64,000 nucleotides of DNA from Prionace glauca (lineage: Eukaryota; Chordata; Chondrichthyes; Carcharhiniformes; Carcharhinidae), in contig CM075724.1 in the NCBI GenBank assembly GCA_037974335.1, positions 62,522,470-62,586,469 of the forward strand, read 5' to 3'. The position numbers and the translations under genes are program-made. The notes under the pieces are model-generated. The model made no database searches. It saw only the letters and a program-made list of their open reading frames with translations, and had not been told where the DNA came from. Shown here piece after piece: positions 21,301 through 31,205 of the stretch (the stretch's first letter is position 1; the number at the start of each line of letters is the position of its first letter).

Positions 21301-24300
21301 CTACCATCCCTACATTGGAGAAGAAGGCCATTTTGTCCATTGATTTTGCACCAAGTCTCTGATAGAACATCTTATCCTGGCCCACCCTCATTCCTATTCC
21401 TGTAACCCCATTTATTTACCATGTTAATTATCCTAAACTACACATCCTGGGACCCCCAGGGGCAATGTAGCATGCCCTATCCACCTAATCTACTGGAACT
21501 TTTCCAGAATCCAGGGAATTTAGGGACTTCAAACCAATGCCTCCACTGTCTCTGTTGCCACCCCTTTTAAGATGTAAGTCATCATGCCCTGGAGAATTGT
21601 CTGCCTTTAATCCCAATAGTTCACTCAGTACTTTTTTCCTAGTGAAGGCGATTATTTTAAATTCCTCCTTTTGAACAATCACCGCATTACCTGTTAATAT
21701 TGGTATGGCTCTAGCCTCCTGCACTGTGAAAACCAGGACAAAATATTGATTTAGCGCCACTACCATTTCCATGTTCCCCATTATTAATTCCCCAGTCTCC
21801 TCCTCTACAGAACCAACGTTGTTTTTAGCTACTCTCTTCCTTTTTATGTAGTTACAGAATATTTTCCTCTCTGTTTTATATTTGCACTGGATTTGTTTCC
21901 ATGCAGACATATGGCTGGTTTAGTTCAGTTTCTGCCTAATGTTCTAAATATGGAACCCAGAGCGCTTGATACATTCATCTGCATTTAAAATTGTGACTAT
22001 TTGGAACACTGCTTATAATTATATAATTAATAATCCACATTTTTAATTTTCCAATTACCTCCAACTGCTCCCCCCACCCCCACCGCATCGAAGTAACCAC
22101 TGTCTTTTTATTGCAACCTATTGGAAGACTTGACTGTGGTGCCTGAGTTTGTCTTCCTTTCACTTCCAGAAACTACCATCCCAAAGTGGAAATCAACAGC
22201 CCGGATCCTGGCAAACCCTCACTCCTAACGTCACTCCTCTCCCTTTGCCTCCCTTACCTCGACTTCCATACGCCACTATGCACTCTGGAGACGTTTCAGG
22301 CCAATTAAGGTACCAGTAGCAGTATTTCAGCCTGGTTTAGCCAATACACCAAGATCTAGAAACTTCCTGTTCTGTCTACCTGTGCGAATAATGTCTATAT
22401 TAAGCACCTGGACATCTGGAAATATCTTTATTTTGAAATAAGTTTAAGCTTCAAAGGAGGAATCAACGGGATATAATTGTAAATGTAAATAGTTATCTGG
22501 TTCTTAACATAAAGAAATAGATTGTAGAAACAAACAATACTTTCAAACTAGCCAGGCCTCAACTGGAAATTGTGTCCCACTCCGGGACCTGCAATGTGGG
22601 AAGAATGTCAAGGTTTGGAGAGGAGATTTACTGGAATGTTACCAGGGCTGAGGGACTTCAGTGATGTGTGGGAAACTAAAGAATCTATCATTGTTCTCCT
22701 TACAGCAGGGAAAACATTCTCAGAGGTTTAGTTCGAGCAAACGAGGCAAAACTGTTACTCTCGGTGGTTTGCTCGCTAACCAGGGGATTCGGATTTTGAT
22801 AAATGGGGAAGATAAGGATTTTTCTGCAAATTGCTGTTGTAATCTGCAATGCCCTGACTGAGTAGCGGAAGCGTATTGAACAGTAACTTTCAGAAAGGGG
22901 ATTGGAGAAACGTTTAAAAAAGCGTCTTTTGTAGATAAAGCGTATGGGCGTGGAACTCGCTGGGCACTTATTTCAAAGAGGAGGCACAGCTACTTTCTTT
23001 CCATACTATAAAATTTTATGGTTATTTTAAAACTAATTGGTATCTTCCCGGCTGAATATAGAATTTCCTTCTCACTGCCGCCCCCCATTCATCCCTTCAC
23101 GACACGTTTTTGTAATACAAAATAAGACATTGCCACCCTACCTGTTCTTTTCTCTGAGCTGCTTCCACTGAATTTTTATTACCGCCTAGAGGAGAAAGAA
23201 GACACGAGCAACTGAATCAGTGCATCAGCGAAACCAGTATCATGCTTTTGACGCTAAATAAATTGGTATGAATTAAGGAAACCTGAATGCTGAAGTTGTT
23301 GAGCAGTATCAACCGCAGTATACTGTGCATTACCTTCTCATTACCTGCAGTAACCCGCGGGTACAGAAGGTCTACTCAAGTCTTTGCACAATGGCGCGAA
23401 GGATGTGATAGGGAATCGATAACACTTCGACAATTTCAAGTTTTCAAAATCCGCTTTACGTTGCCATTCTCAAGTCTCAATCACATAACACTCGTGTAAT
23501 ACCACCTTAATTCTTTAACGATTTTGCAAATTGGTCTTTATTCCTCTATAATGAATCTATGTGTTTTAACAGCATAATCGCGCATGAGAAAATAAAAATA
23601 TGCAGTGAAATGTTAAAGGTACTTACCAGCTAATGGCTTTAATTTGAGCCTCCTCAAAATAATTATCAACAGTAAAATAGCTAATGCGCCGCCTGCACAT
23701 CCGAAAATGAGCGGAAGTTTGCGACCATCTACAGGAACAAATGATTGAAATGAAAAACTGCGCAACTCAAACACACGGGCAAATGTGTCACTGCGAATAA
23801 TCGCTCCTACTGTCAATGGATCTCAACCGCTTTCACTTGTGTGTTGTAGCTGAACAAGGATCACAACATTTATCAAATCACGTAAACTGCGCATTAGTAA
23901 TGCAATTTATGGAGGAAACTCGTTTCATTCCATAACAGCGCAGTAAGCTTCTCATTGGTAAGAGTGAGGGAAGGTACATTTCTTTCACCTTGACGCGCTG
24001 CACCAGACTGCTGCGAATTGTCACAAGTGGCAATGGCTTTCATTCTTCAAGCAACCATCCCCAGCTTTACCAGAGCACGTTGTTTTTGGGAGATAACAAA
24101 AGCAACTTCCATACAAATCAGGAGCAGGAGGAGGCCATTCTGCCCTGCGACCCAGCTCCTCTATTTGGCTGATTCGATTGTGGCCTCAACTCTAATTTCC
24201 TCTTTATCTTCTATAACTTTTAACTCCCTTGTCAATCAAAACTCTAGCTAACTCAAACTTTAAAAATATTCAATGACCTCGCAACACAACTTTCTGGGGA

Positions 24301-27300
24301 AGAGAATGCCATAGACTGACCACGTCTTGAGAGAGAGAAAAAAACGCCCCGTTTTAAATGGGAGGTCTCTTAATGTTAAAGAGTGTCCCCTAACATTAGC
24401 TCTTACAAGAAGAACCATTTTCTCAGCAACCATCCTGTCAGGTTTCCTCAGGATCTATGTTCTGGATAGATCACCCCCATTCTTCTAAACTCCACAGATA
24501 TATGCCCAACTTCACCCATCTTCCCTCATAAGATAACATGTTTGTTCCAGGAATCAGTGCAATGAAATTGCTTCTGAAGAAATTGCATCCTTTTTTAAGT
24601 AAGAAGACAAAACTCCAGATTTGTACTCCAGATGAAATTTGCATTTATACAGCGTCTTCAACGAAGTAAAACCTCGAAAGACATCTCACGGAACATTATC
24701 AAACAGACCTAAATACCGACTCACATCAAGGAGAGGTGGCGATGGGGTTCAAGAACAGTCTTAAAGGAGCCAGAGCTGGAGAGGAGGGAGGTCTCTGAGT
24801 GCAGGATGTAGACTGCTGAGAACAAATTATTTTATTTTATATTTTAAATCCCAAGCAACAGGACGCCATTTGGCTCATCGTGTTAGCACCGACAACAATG
24901 CCATCCAGGCCCTATCCCCGCAGTCACACATATTTACCCAACTAATCCACTTGACACTAAGGATCAATTTAACTTGGCCAATCAACCTAACCCGCACATC
25001 TTTTTGGGAGGAAACCGGAGCACCCGGAGGAAACCAAAGCAGACACTGGGAGAACGTTCAAACTCCACACAGTCACCAAAGGCTGGAATTGAACATAGGT
25101 TCTGGCGCTTTAAGGCAGCAGTGCTAACCATTGTGTCACCGTGATAATAACAATAACAATCCCATATATTGAATTGAAATGCTATAATTGCATGATATTA
25201 AATTTAACCTTTAAGAACCGAACTATGTATCTATGTCATTTGGCAAGAATTTGGCGCGGTATGAACTTTCAGTCTTAAACAGTTTTCACATCAACCTGCC
25301 GACCCAGATCTTTTCAAGCAAATATTCTCCTTCCTCTGGTTCCAAACCACCTTGATTATTTAAATACATTCCCGTTGAAGTGGCATTGAGATTGAATAAG
25401 GTCCACATTCACCCTATAATTTTAAGTTTGAACAGCTACCCAGCTACATGTCCAATAAATAACTACAGGTTGGAGCATTTCCCCGTTCACTGCTGTGAAT
25501 GTTTTAAATCTTACCTTGAATGGCGATATAGCTGACACTGGCGGGCACCTTAAGGGAAATATGAGATGACAGACATGTATAAACTTTTCGGCTCGGGACA
25601 GGCTGTTTCTCTTCCAAAGAACTGGTGACCTCAAAAAGACCATCCACTGTCTTGTTTCTCACAGTTTCTATTCCGGCCAGAATTTCCACACCATCTCTTC
25701 GCCAAGAGATTTTTAAATCCTCCGGGTAAAAGGCAGCCGTTTTACACTCCAATCTCAGAGAAGTCGCGGAAATCCCTTCGACCTGAATGACTTTCAGGGG
25801 GGTTGGGGGAACTTTAATAGAGAAATATAAGGACAATTAATTGAGCACATTTTAATTCATCGACTTCCATTATGTTGTTATATTCCTAACGTGAGAATAA
25901 TTGTCCGTGCTATCGTTTTTCTTAAACATGAACTCCGGTCTGCATTAATTTTAAATTTTTTTTCGCCGCACTCAGCAAATTGTTCGGATGTATTGCAAAC
26001 TGTGAGGATGAATCACCGAGACCGGGTGACAATTGATAAAGCACCTGTCACTGTTCTGAATGGAAACACAGCTCCTGGGATGAGACTAGTTTTTGCAGCA
26101 GAGACCCTGAATGAGATTCCTTGTTCGAATCTATGGTAAACCAGGCACGATCCACGGAATTCTCTCACATTTTTCTGCAAGAGTCGTGGTCGTAATAAAC
26201 ATTCTTATTAAAAATCAATTGTCCGAATATTTCATGTATTGTGAAACACATTTCGTTTTAACAATCGATATTGAGAACATATGCGTAACTGAATTGTACA
26301 AGATGCACTGCAGGAACTCAAGGTTCCTTAGGCAGCACCTTCCAAGCCATAACGACCACCATACAGTAGGACAAGAGCCAAGGAGGCTCCCCTCCAAGTC
26401 ACTCACCATCCTGACTTGGAAATATATTTACACCAGGGATTGCACCGGTTCAAAAAGGCAGCTCACCGCCACCTTCTTAAGGGCAACTAAGGAAGGGCAA
26501 TAAATGCTGGTCCAGTCAATTTTCCGTAAATTAATTTTGAAAAAGTATGCCCAATATCTGTAAAGGCCCCAGACAACATATTACTTTATTTACATATAAA
26601 AATCCATGCTTTTATTAAACAACATTTCTATGGAAGGTGTTTCCGATCGTGTAGCATCCACAAAAGGAACTGTTCCCAGAGGGGCGTCCGAGGGCGAAAG
26701 CAAATTTTTAATCAGGAAAGGACCTTATTGTTAATTCTTCATGGGTGTGTAGATCACAACATCCATGCAGAGTGAAGACAAAGAAAAAAATCTTTACTCA
26801 GAATGCATGTGTAATATAATTCCATGGGTTTTGCCCTTCTATAATTTCATTTGGTCTATTGAACACGCTTTGCCTAGAGAATTTCCTCTCATTTCAATCC
26901 TACATTTAAAATTTACTGCTGTGACATTGTATCCGCTCGTTCTATAATCACTCTTTAACTGGAAGTACATTCGCTCATTAGGTTTACATATATTTGCATA
27001 TTATAATCAAGCTCCTTAATATATTTTATTTAGAATTCTACTTTGCCGACATTGCAGTAACAGCAATTCGTAATTCGCACGCATTATTAATTTTTAGAAT
27101 TATGCCAGTGTTTATTCCCAACAAAGCCTGAGAATTCCTCCATTATTTTCCCAAGGAACTGTTTTAGGTACATACGAGACAGAATTCCCTCTGGCCAGAA
27201 AGGAGTCAGTGTTCTCTCGGTCTTCTGCCTCAACTTCCTTCTGCACATGTCGAGTGTGCATGGAAATTACAAATACGGGACCTCAGACGTTCATAGAAAT

Positions 27301-28904
27301 GTTCGATGATATCCATTTTACCGGTTGTGAGTGACTCAGAGAAAGTCTTTTTGGTGTACCCCAGAGGTACAAACAAGGGCCTTGGGCACCTTAACTATCC
27401 TGCAAGGTCTAGGGTGGAATCCAGCATTGAGGACAAGCTCAACATATCCCCTCTCACTAGTTTGTAGAATCTCGTTGTGGAAAGAGTTCAGAATTTTAAC
27501 CAAATTATTAACGGACAGAAGTGCAAAATACAAACTGCGGATATAGAAACAGGGGCCCATTCGGTCCCACTAGCTTACTCTGCCATTCCTTTAAATCATG
27601 TGTGGTCCATTTGTCCGACTTAGTTCGATTCTCTTGAAACCCACGATTTATTTCCCTTGATATGCATTGCAAATTTAGTACAACTCGATTATTCGATTGC
27701 AATTTTGAGCAGGGGCTGACAAGTTACTTTGTGCATGGAATACTCATGACTGTAAGTAGGCAAGTTTTCGCCTCAATGGATACAAGAGGCACCTTATTGG
27801 GACGAATAAGATGGTCATTAATGTTGCAGAAATTAGTTAATTTAGGCGGTGTTAAAATTGTTTCAATCAAAGGTCGTAGATCTGAAACCTTGACTCTGTC
27901 CACAGATGTTCAATGACTTGTTTTATGTTTTTATTTCAGGTTCCAAGCATATGAAACATTTTACTTTTGTACGAAAATTGTCCCCAGTGTCGAATTTTGG
28001 CGCCGTTATTTTGGTGAGAGGGAATCTGACCATCTCATCCCATCGACTAATCGCAAACTGAGATTGCAACAGTAATCCCGCTTCATTGTTTTGGCGCAAT
28101 AATAATTGCAACTTCACACATGGCACACATTGGGTGAAATGTTACGAGGACAAGAGTGGGTGAAATTGATCTTGAGCAGTGGCACAAAGCGGGCGAGAGG
28201 GAATCGAGGGAGGGTCGTTCTATAACAAGGTCAAGGGAAAAGAAGTTGTAAGATGAATCCATCATTATCAGGTTTTCATCTAGTGATAGAAGTTCAAATT
28301 ACATAAATCACGTATAGCTAAAAACACTCTTTCCCCGGTAGTTTGACACTTACCGCACACAGTGAGCTGGGAACCACTTCCATCCCCAATCTTGTTATGT
28401 TGATGTTTTACTGAACAGTGATACATTCCGGAGTCTGCAACACTCGCATTCAGAACTTCAAATGAACTACTGCCCTTCTTTAGATAAATTGTCTTTCTGT
28501 TGTCTGGTTCCAGAACAGATTCCTCACCCCGTTTCCACCAAGAAACTTCAGGATCGCTTTCAAGCATGGGAAATGTGCAGAACATGGAAACATTGTCACC
28601 CCTGGCAACCGTCAAGTGTTTAGGGAACTGATCCACTTTGCTCCAAGTTACTTTAGCGGCTATAATACAAACAGTAAAGAACGGTGATAACTAGACAGAA
28701 AAATAACTTAACAGAGGAAAATAATAAAAAAAAGAGACATCAGCAGTCACTTTGGAGAAGGACAGCATCTATTTTTACAATGCATACAGTTGTAGACGTA
28801 AAATACAATTTAAGCTCTTCTAAAACGGCGAAGTAAGAACTCAGGCTACCTAGCCAAACCAGGCTCAGAAAAGCTATGTACTGAATTGTAACTCTCATCG
28901 ACAT
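18172..28904 (-). CDS. SIRP-like V-C1 inhibitory receptor, 8 coding exons, complete (385 aa)
   Basis: Seen: coding exons at 28850-28904, 28354-28659, 25515-25811, 23627-23728, 23142-23185, 19515-19625, 18899-19003 and 18172-18309. All are bounded by AG/GT with matching phases (1,1,1,1,0,0,0) and sum to 1158 nt, 385 codons plus stop. Order: signal peptide (1 to about 19), V domain (about 20-120, Cys46/Cys100, Trp59-Trp60, DSGMYHC), C1 domain (121-219, Cys143/Cys200, FYPEDLKISW), neutral TM (about 224-244), then RRLKLK and a 140-residue tail with tyrosines 280, 303, 316, 338, 352 and 374. Sequons at Asn89 and Asn173. Known: SIRP-alpha couples V/C1 domains to an ITIM tail that recruits SHP-1/SHP-2. 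Inferred: an inhibitory surface receptor of leukocytes. It has one C1 domain where mammalian SIRPs have two, so a V-C1 MHC-linked relative (XMIV or NKp30-like) is an alternative. No break was found. Confidence 0.85.
18899..19003 (-). CDS. Exon 7 of SIRP-like receptor: tail module 2 (Tyr316, Tyr338)
   Basis: A phase 0-0 exon of 105 nt (35 codons). SLAYATV gives a canonical ITIM (L-x-Y-x-x-V) at Tyr316. NIIYSQ at the exon end gives a second tyrosine site at 338, completed by Thr from exon 8. The order and spacing match exon 6: a YAT(L/V) site near the start, a basic linker, and (T/I)IYSQ as the last residues. The two exons look like duplicates. Confidence 0.8.
19305..19440 (-). mobile_element. 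SINE fragment in intron 6 of the receptor gene
   Basis: The block 'attcggccgatagagcctgc' and 'ggcattaaggggtaattc' match the 3' part of HE1-like SINEs seen at 24860 and 60805. Partial copy on the minus strand between exons at 19003 and 19515. Confidence 0.6.
19515..19625 (-). CDS. Exon 6 of SIRP-like receptor: tail module 1 (Tyr280, Tyr303)
   Basis: A phase 0-0 exon of 111 nt (37 codons). It carries IAAYATL around Tyr280, which is ITIM-like but has Ala at Tyr-2, and HTIYSQ around Tyr303. With the next exon the second site reads TIYSQT, so it resembles an ITSM (T-x-Y-x-x-V/I) with Thr at the last place. About 20 charged and Pro residues lie between the two tyrosines. Confidence 0.78.
19830..20690 (-). 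mobile_element. Second-family LINE relic split by a foldback element
   Basis: The minus frame at 20394-20600 reads MRSVMEYFPLAWMKA and TVAAVYTICKIHCGNS; 19817-20077 reads FPSKPPTTLAWKNIAVPSL and HIDWSDSRA. These are the C-terminal RT blocks of the LINE family also at 26290 and 49030. It is interrupted between about 20122 and 20330. It sits in receptor intron 5. Confidence 0.75.
20122..20330. repeat. Palindromic foldback element inserted in a LINE
   Basis: Arms of about 95 bp: 'tctgacagcatctgtggaga' is mirrored by 'ccactgatgctgtcagacct', and the ends 'gataaaagcaaaatattgca' by 'ctgcagtattttacttttag'. Single arms of this family occur at 30320-30410, 39085-39200 and 55190-55300. Confidence 0.8.
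20700..21930 (-). mobile_element. Degraded CR1 LINE in receptor intron 5
   Basis: The tail 'aacataagaacataacaact' starts near 20715. The minus frame at 21485-21910 reads FCNYIKRKRVAKNNVGSV, LKADNSPGHDDLHLK and SLDSGKVPVD, the stretch before and into the RT start. The middle RT part is shortened. Old copy. Confidence 0.8.
21931..23100. other. Receptor intron 5 remainder
   Basis: No exon with fitting phase, no clear repeat end. Plus-strand 22560-22980 has a weak resemblance to LINE 3' regions ('ggctgagggacttcagtgat'). Confidence 0.4.
23142..23185 (-). CDS. Exon 5 of SIRP-like receptor: short juxtamembrane exon
   Basis: A 44-nt exon entering in phase 1 and leaving in phase 0. It encodes GGNKNSVEAAQRKEQ with the split codon. 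The acceptor is CTCCTCTAG and the donor GTAGGG. It is too short to be convincing by itself; the call rests on its splice sites and on fitting both neighbouring phases exactly. Very short cytoplasmic exons are usual in ITIM-bearing Ig receptors. Confidence 0.65.
23627..23728 (-). CDS. Exon 4 of SIRP-like receptor: transmembrane segment
   Basis: A phase 1-1 exon of 102 nt between a polypyrimidine acceptor and a GTAAGT donor. It encodes a short hinge, then LPLIFGCAGGALAILLLIII and a basic stop-transfer stretch RRLKLK. The membrane core has no charged residue, as expected for a receptor that signals through its own tail rather than through an adaptor. Confidence 0.82.
24115..24600 (-). mobile_element. 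CR1 3' end relic in receptor intron 3
   Basis: 'gagcaggaggaggccattct' and the RT C-terminal tract ('tttaaaaatattcaatgacc', 'agagaatgccatagactgac') on the minus strand. Diverged, old copy. Confidence 0.65.
24640..24800 (-). mobile_element. SINE-like 3' tail repeat
   Basis: 'tttgcatttatacagcgtct' is the reverse of the 'gctatataaatg' tail found at 31140-31205 and 38586-38650. Family not named. Confidence 0.45.
24860..25142 (-). mobile_element. tRNA-derived HE1-like SINE in receptor intron 3
   Basis: The minus strand starts with cggtgacacaatggttagc (A-box region), has a B-box-like GTTCAATTCC, the 'tttcctccgggtgctccggt' core and a 3' part ending near 24860. Nearly full length. Confidence 0.8.
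25515..25811 (-). CDS. Exon 3 of SIRP-like receptor: Ig C1 domain
   Basis: A phase 1-1 exon of 297 nt. C1-set hallmarks: Cys143 in LECKTAAFYPEDL, Trp157 in KISW, and Cys200 in VYTCLSSH. This is the arrangement of antigen-receptor, MHC and SIRP constant domains. Sequon at Asn173 (NKT). It aligns along its whole length with the C1 exon at 53715-54013. The intron before it is about 2.5 kb, and no second C1 exon was found there or before the TM exon. Confidence 0.88.
26290..26515 (+). mobile_element. 3' end of second-family LINE
   Basis: Plus frame reads YKMHCRNSRFLRQHLPS, LPSKSLTILTWKYI and CTGSKRQLTATFL, then 'gggcaataaatgctggtcc', the conserved 3' end. 5'-truncated. Lies in receptor intron 2. 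Confidence 0.75.
26516..28353. other. Receptor intron 2 remainder
   Basis: AT-rich; a short CR1 tail fragment lies at about 27545-27645 (minus, 'acaggggcccattcggtccc'). No additional Ig exon was found here on either strand. Confidence 0.45.
28354..28659 (-). CDS. Exon 2 of SIRP-like receptor: Ig V domain with J-like end
   Basis: A phase 1-1 exon of 306 nt after a TATTATAG acceptor and before a GTAAGT donor. It holds the B-strand Cys46, the C-strand Trp pair at 59-60, and DSGMYHC around Cys100. The end reads GDGSGSQLTV, which fits the G-x-G-x-x-x-x-L-x-V J-strand pattern of rearranging receptors, SIRPs and NKp30. An additional Cys120 follows that strand. Sequon at Asn89 (NAS). Confidence 0.85.
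28850..28904 (-). CDS. Exon 1 of SIRP-like receptor: signal peptide
   Basis: The exon reads MSMRVTIQYIAFLSLVWL and ends in phase 1 at a GTAGCC donor; the split codon gives Ala with the V exon. A short basic N-terminus followed by a hydrophobic core is a typical signal peptide. Two start codons lie six bases apart; the upstream one is chosen, but the second Met would work equally well. The phase-1 junction between leader and V exon is the family norm. Confidence 0.75.
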
Positions 28905-29211
28905 GTTGACAAGTGAACAAAAAATGATATGGCTAATTTCTGTTCAGGAGGAGATATCCTGAATGATTTTGGCAGGAAGTTGATTTCTTAGATAAATATA
29001 TGAAACGGAGAAACCATTACATAGGATATCACATGACCGAATCGGCGCATTGATCCCTGTTGTAATTGTGTATGAGAATCTGGAAAGTAGGAGGTCCCTT
29101 TCTAACTGCCGGCGACAGATTTCCATCCGGAGAGCAATGCTGTTTCTGCAACTCTGAGGCGCGGGCTGTCCTCTAACAACTCATCCGAGGATTAGCTGAC
29201 GCTCCTCAGTC

Positions 29212-29217
29212 CTTATA
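29212..29217 (-). promoter_or_regulatory. Candidate TATA box of the SIRP-like gene
   Basis: Minus strand reads GATATAAGGACTGAGG about 310 nt upstream of the start codon. Transcription would start near 29185 and give a 5' UTR of about 280 nt, unless an untranslated exon was missed. The evidence is motif and distance only. Confidence 0.25.
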
Positions 29218-29229
29218 TCATTCCAGTAA

Positions 29230-31019
29230 ATCTGTGCTGTATCTATTGAAGTCCTTTACAACCTTCAGATTTGAACGGAACACTCCAGATTTAGGTTGAG
29301 CTCGCGATTTTCTAAAGGTTTAATACAACTTGCTTGCTGTATGCTACATGCCTTGTTTATCCTATCACTTTCAAAATATTGTCCATGCGCCCCAGCCTAC
29401 TACTTTCACTGACATCTCCATCAACTTGGAGATCAATAAAATGTGAGTTATTCTCTCCCTTTCGTCTTCTCATGGGTTGTGAGGATCGCTTGCAAGGCCA
29501 AGAGTGTTGCCCATTCCTAATTGTCCTCTTCAGAAGATAATGGCAAGCCTCAGAGTTCCATCTTTAGCTCGGTTAGGAAAAGTGGCACATATTGGTCGTG
29601 GGCATAAAAGTGATCTAACACAAGAACTAATTAGGGATACATTGGTGACAATTATACCACTAAAATGTCCTCACAATGCTATGGTGACATTGATTGATGA
29701 AGAATAATGCCCATCTGAACTGTCCTGTCTTATTGACTCCTAGTAATTGACCAACTCTTTATCACTAAGTGCGGAAGTCCTATTTACACAGCGACTTACA
29801 ATGAATAACTTCTGAAGGAGCATGGGCCAAACTCTTCTCACAGGCGCAAATGAACGTCGCAACTATTTGTGATGTTTCCCGCCACTGTTACTGAAATTCT
29901 TCGGGGGAAGAACAAAGCTGCATAACAATTTCGATTAGGTTCGGCAGCAGTAAAAGGGACAATAATACACTACAGTTCAACGATTTCCCATGCAATAGTA
30001 CTTTGGGACTGATGAGATTAAAATACTAAATGTTGGAAACATCAAATTAAATATAAAATATTGACCTTATAATGTGTGTAGAAAATGAATCACATTACAG
30101 TTGGCAGGTCTATTTTGGTGGGTTCATGCTGACTTGATCTTGCGACGTCGCTCGTGTGATGCTTAATAACATCAGAACAAATTCGGCCATTTAGCTTTTT
30201 CAGCATGTTCTACCACTCAGTGAGACAATAGCTGGTCTGAAACCTAACATCTCATACCTGACATCCCGTCATGTGGCATTTGCCGACTGCTCGCAAATGT
30301 TACAAGAGCAAAACATGCGGGTGCTGACAATCTGAAATAAAGACAGGAAAGGCTGGAAATGCTCTGCAGGTCAGGAAGCATCTCTGGAGAGAGAATCAGT
30401 AACGTTTCATGTGATCTTTGAACAGAACTAGGGAAACGGTTATAATGTAATATGTTTTGAGCAAAGGGAGAGTGGGGTGAATCGCAGGAGAGACTGAAAG
30501 ACGGGCGAGTTAATCGTGTAGTGCCATAGGGGACAAGATAAATAAACAATAAGAAGGAAGATGTGCCTGAAGGTGCTGTCCGAAAACAGGAAACTCCGAA
30601 ATATGCAAAGAAAAGAAACAAAATGGGAGATCAATATTTGAAGTTGTTCGACTTAATGTTAAGCCCGGAAGTTCATAAAGTTCCTAATCTATAAATGAGA
30701 TTCTGTTCCCGCAGTTTCCATTGAGTTTTCAATGGAACATATGCAGCAGGTTGTTCACCTACAGGTCAACTTGTGAGCAAGGTGGAGAATTAAAATGACT
30801 TCTATTAGTAGCTCGGGGGCATGTTTACAAATATCATTGCATTTCCATGAGCTGTGCTTCTTTCAATCACCTAATCAAGAATAAAATATTTGTTTTATAG
30901 TGAAGATGTCAATTAATTCAAAAGTGAATGTTGGATACCGTTTAAGTAAAAGCTGCTTTTGCTATGTTCATAGGGTATCTGGAGGAAAGTAGATTTCATT
31001 GCTAATATTTAAGCCCCAT
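29230..31019. other. Upstream flank of the receptor gene
   Basis: No gene. 30320-30410 carries a single arm of the foldback family ('gctctgcaggtcaggaagca'). Confidence 0.4.
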
Positions 31020-31205
31020 CCAACATCACTGAAATAAACCTGGCGAGTATCAGTATTTTGCGGGACTCTGCTGTGCACAAGCTGTGGATCATTTCCCTCG
31101 ACAGTATCTATACTTCAACAAGCACTTCACTGGCTGTGAAACGCTTTGTGAGGTTCCATGGTTAAGAAAGACGCTATATAAATGTTCTTTTCTTCATATC
31201 TTACA
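31020..31205 (+). mobile_element. SINE-like 3' repeat
   Basis: Ends 'aaacgctttgtgaggttcca' then 'gacgctatataaatgttctt', the common 'aaagcgctttg...ctatataaatg' vertebrate retroelement tail. Non-coding. Confidence 0.5.

Noticed and set aside
25811-28353. A second C1 exon, as in three-domain SIRPs
   Set aside because: No minus-strand stretch here shows the FYPxD...W...YxC pattern with splice sites; the V exon appears to join directly to the single C1 exon.
30244-30621. 125-codon minus-strand frame with apolar start
   Set aside because: Overlaps a foldback-repeat arm; no Ig, TM-plus-domain or splice context.
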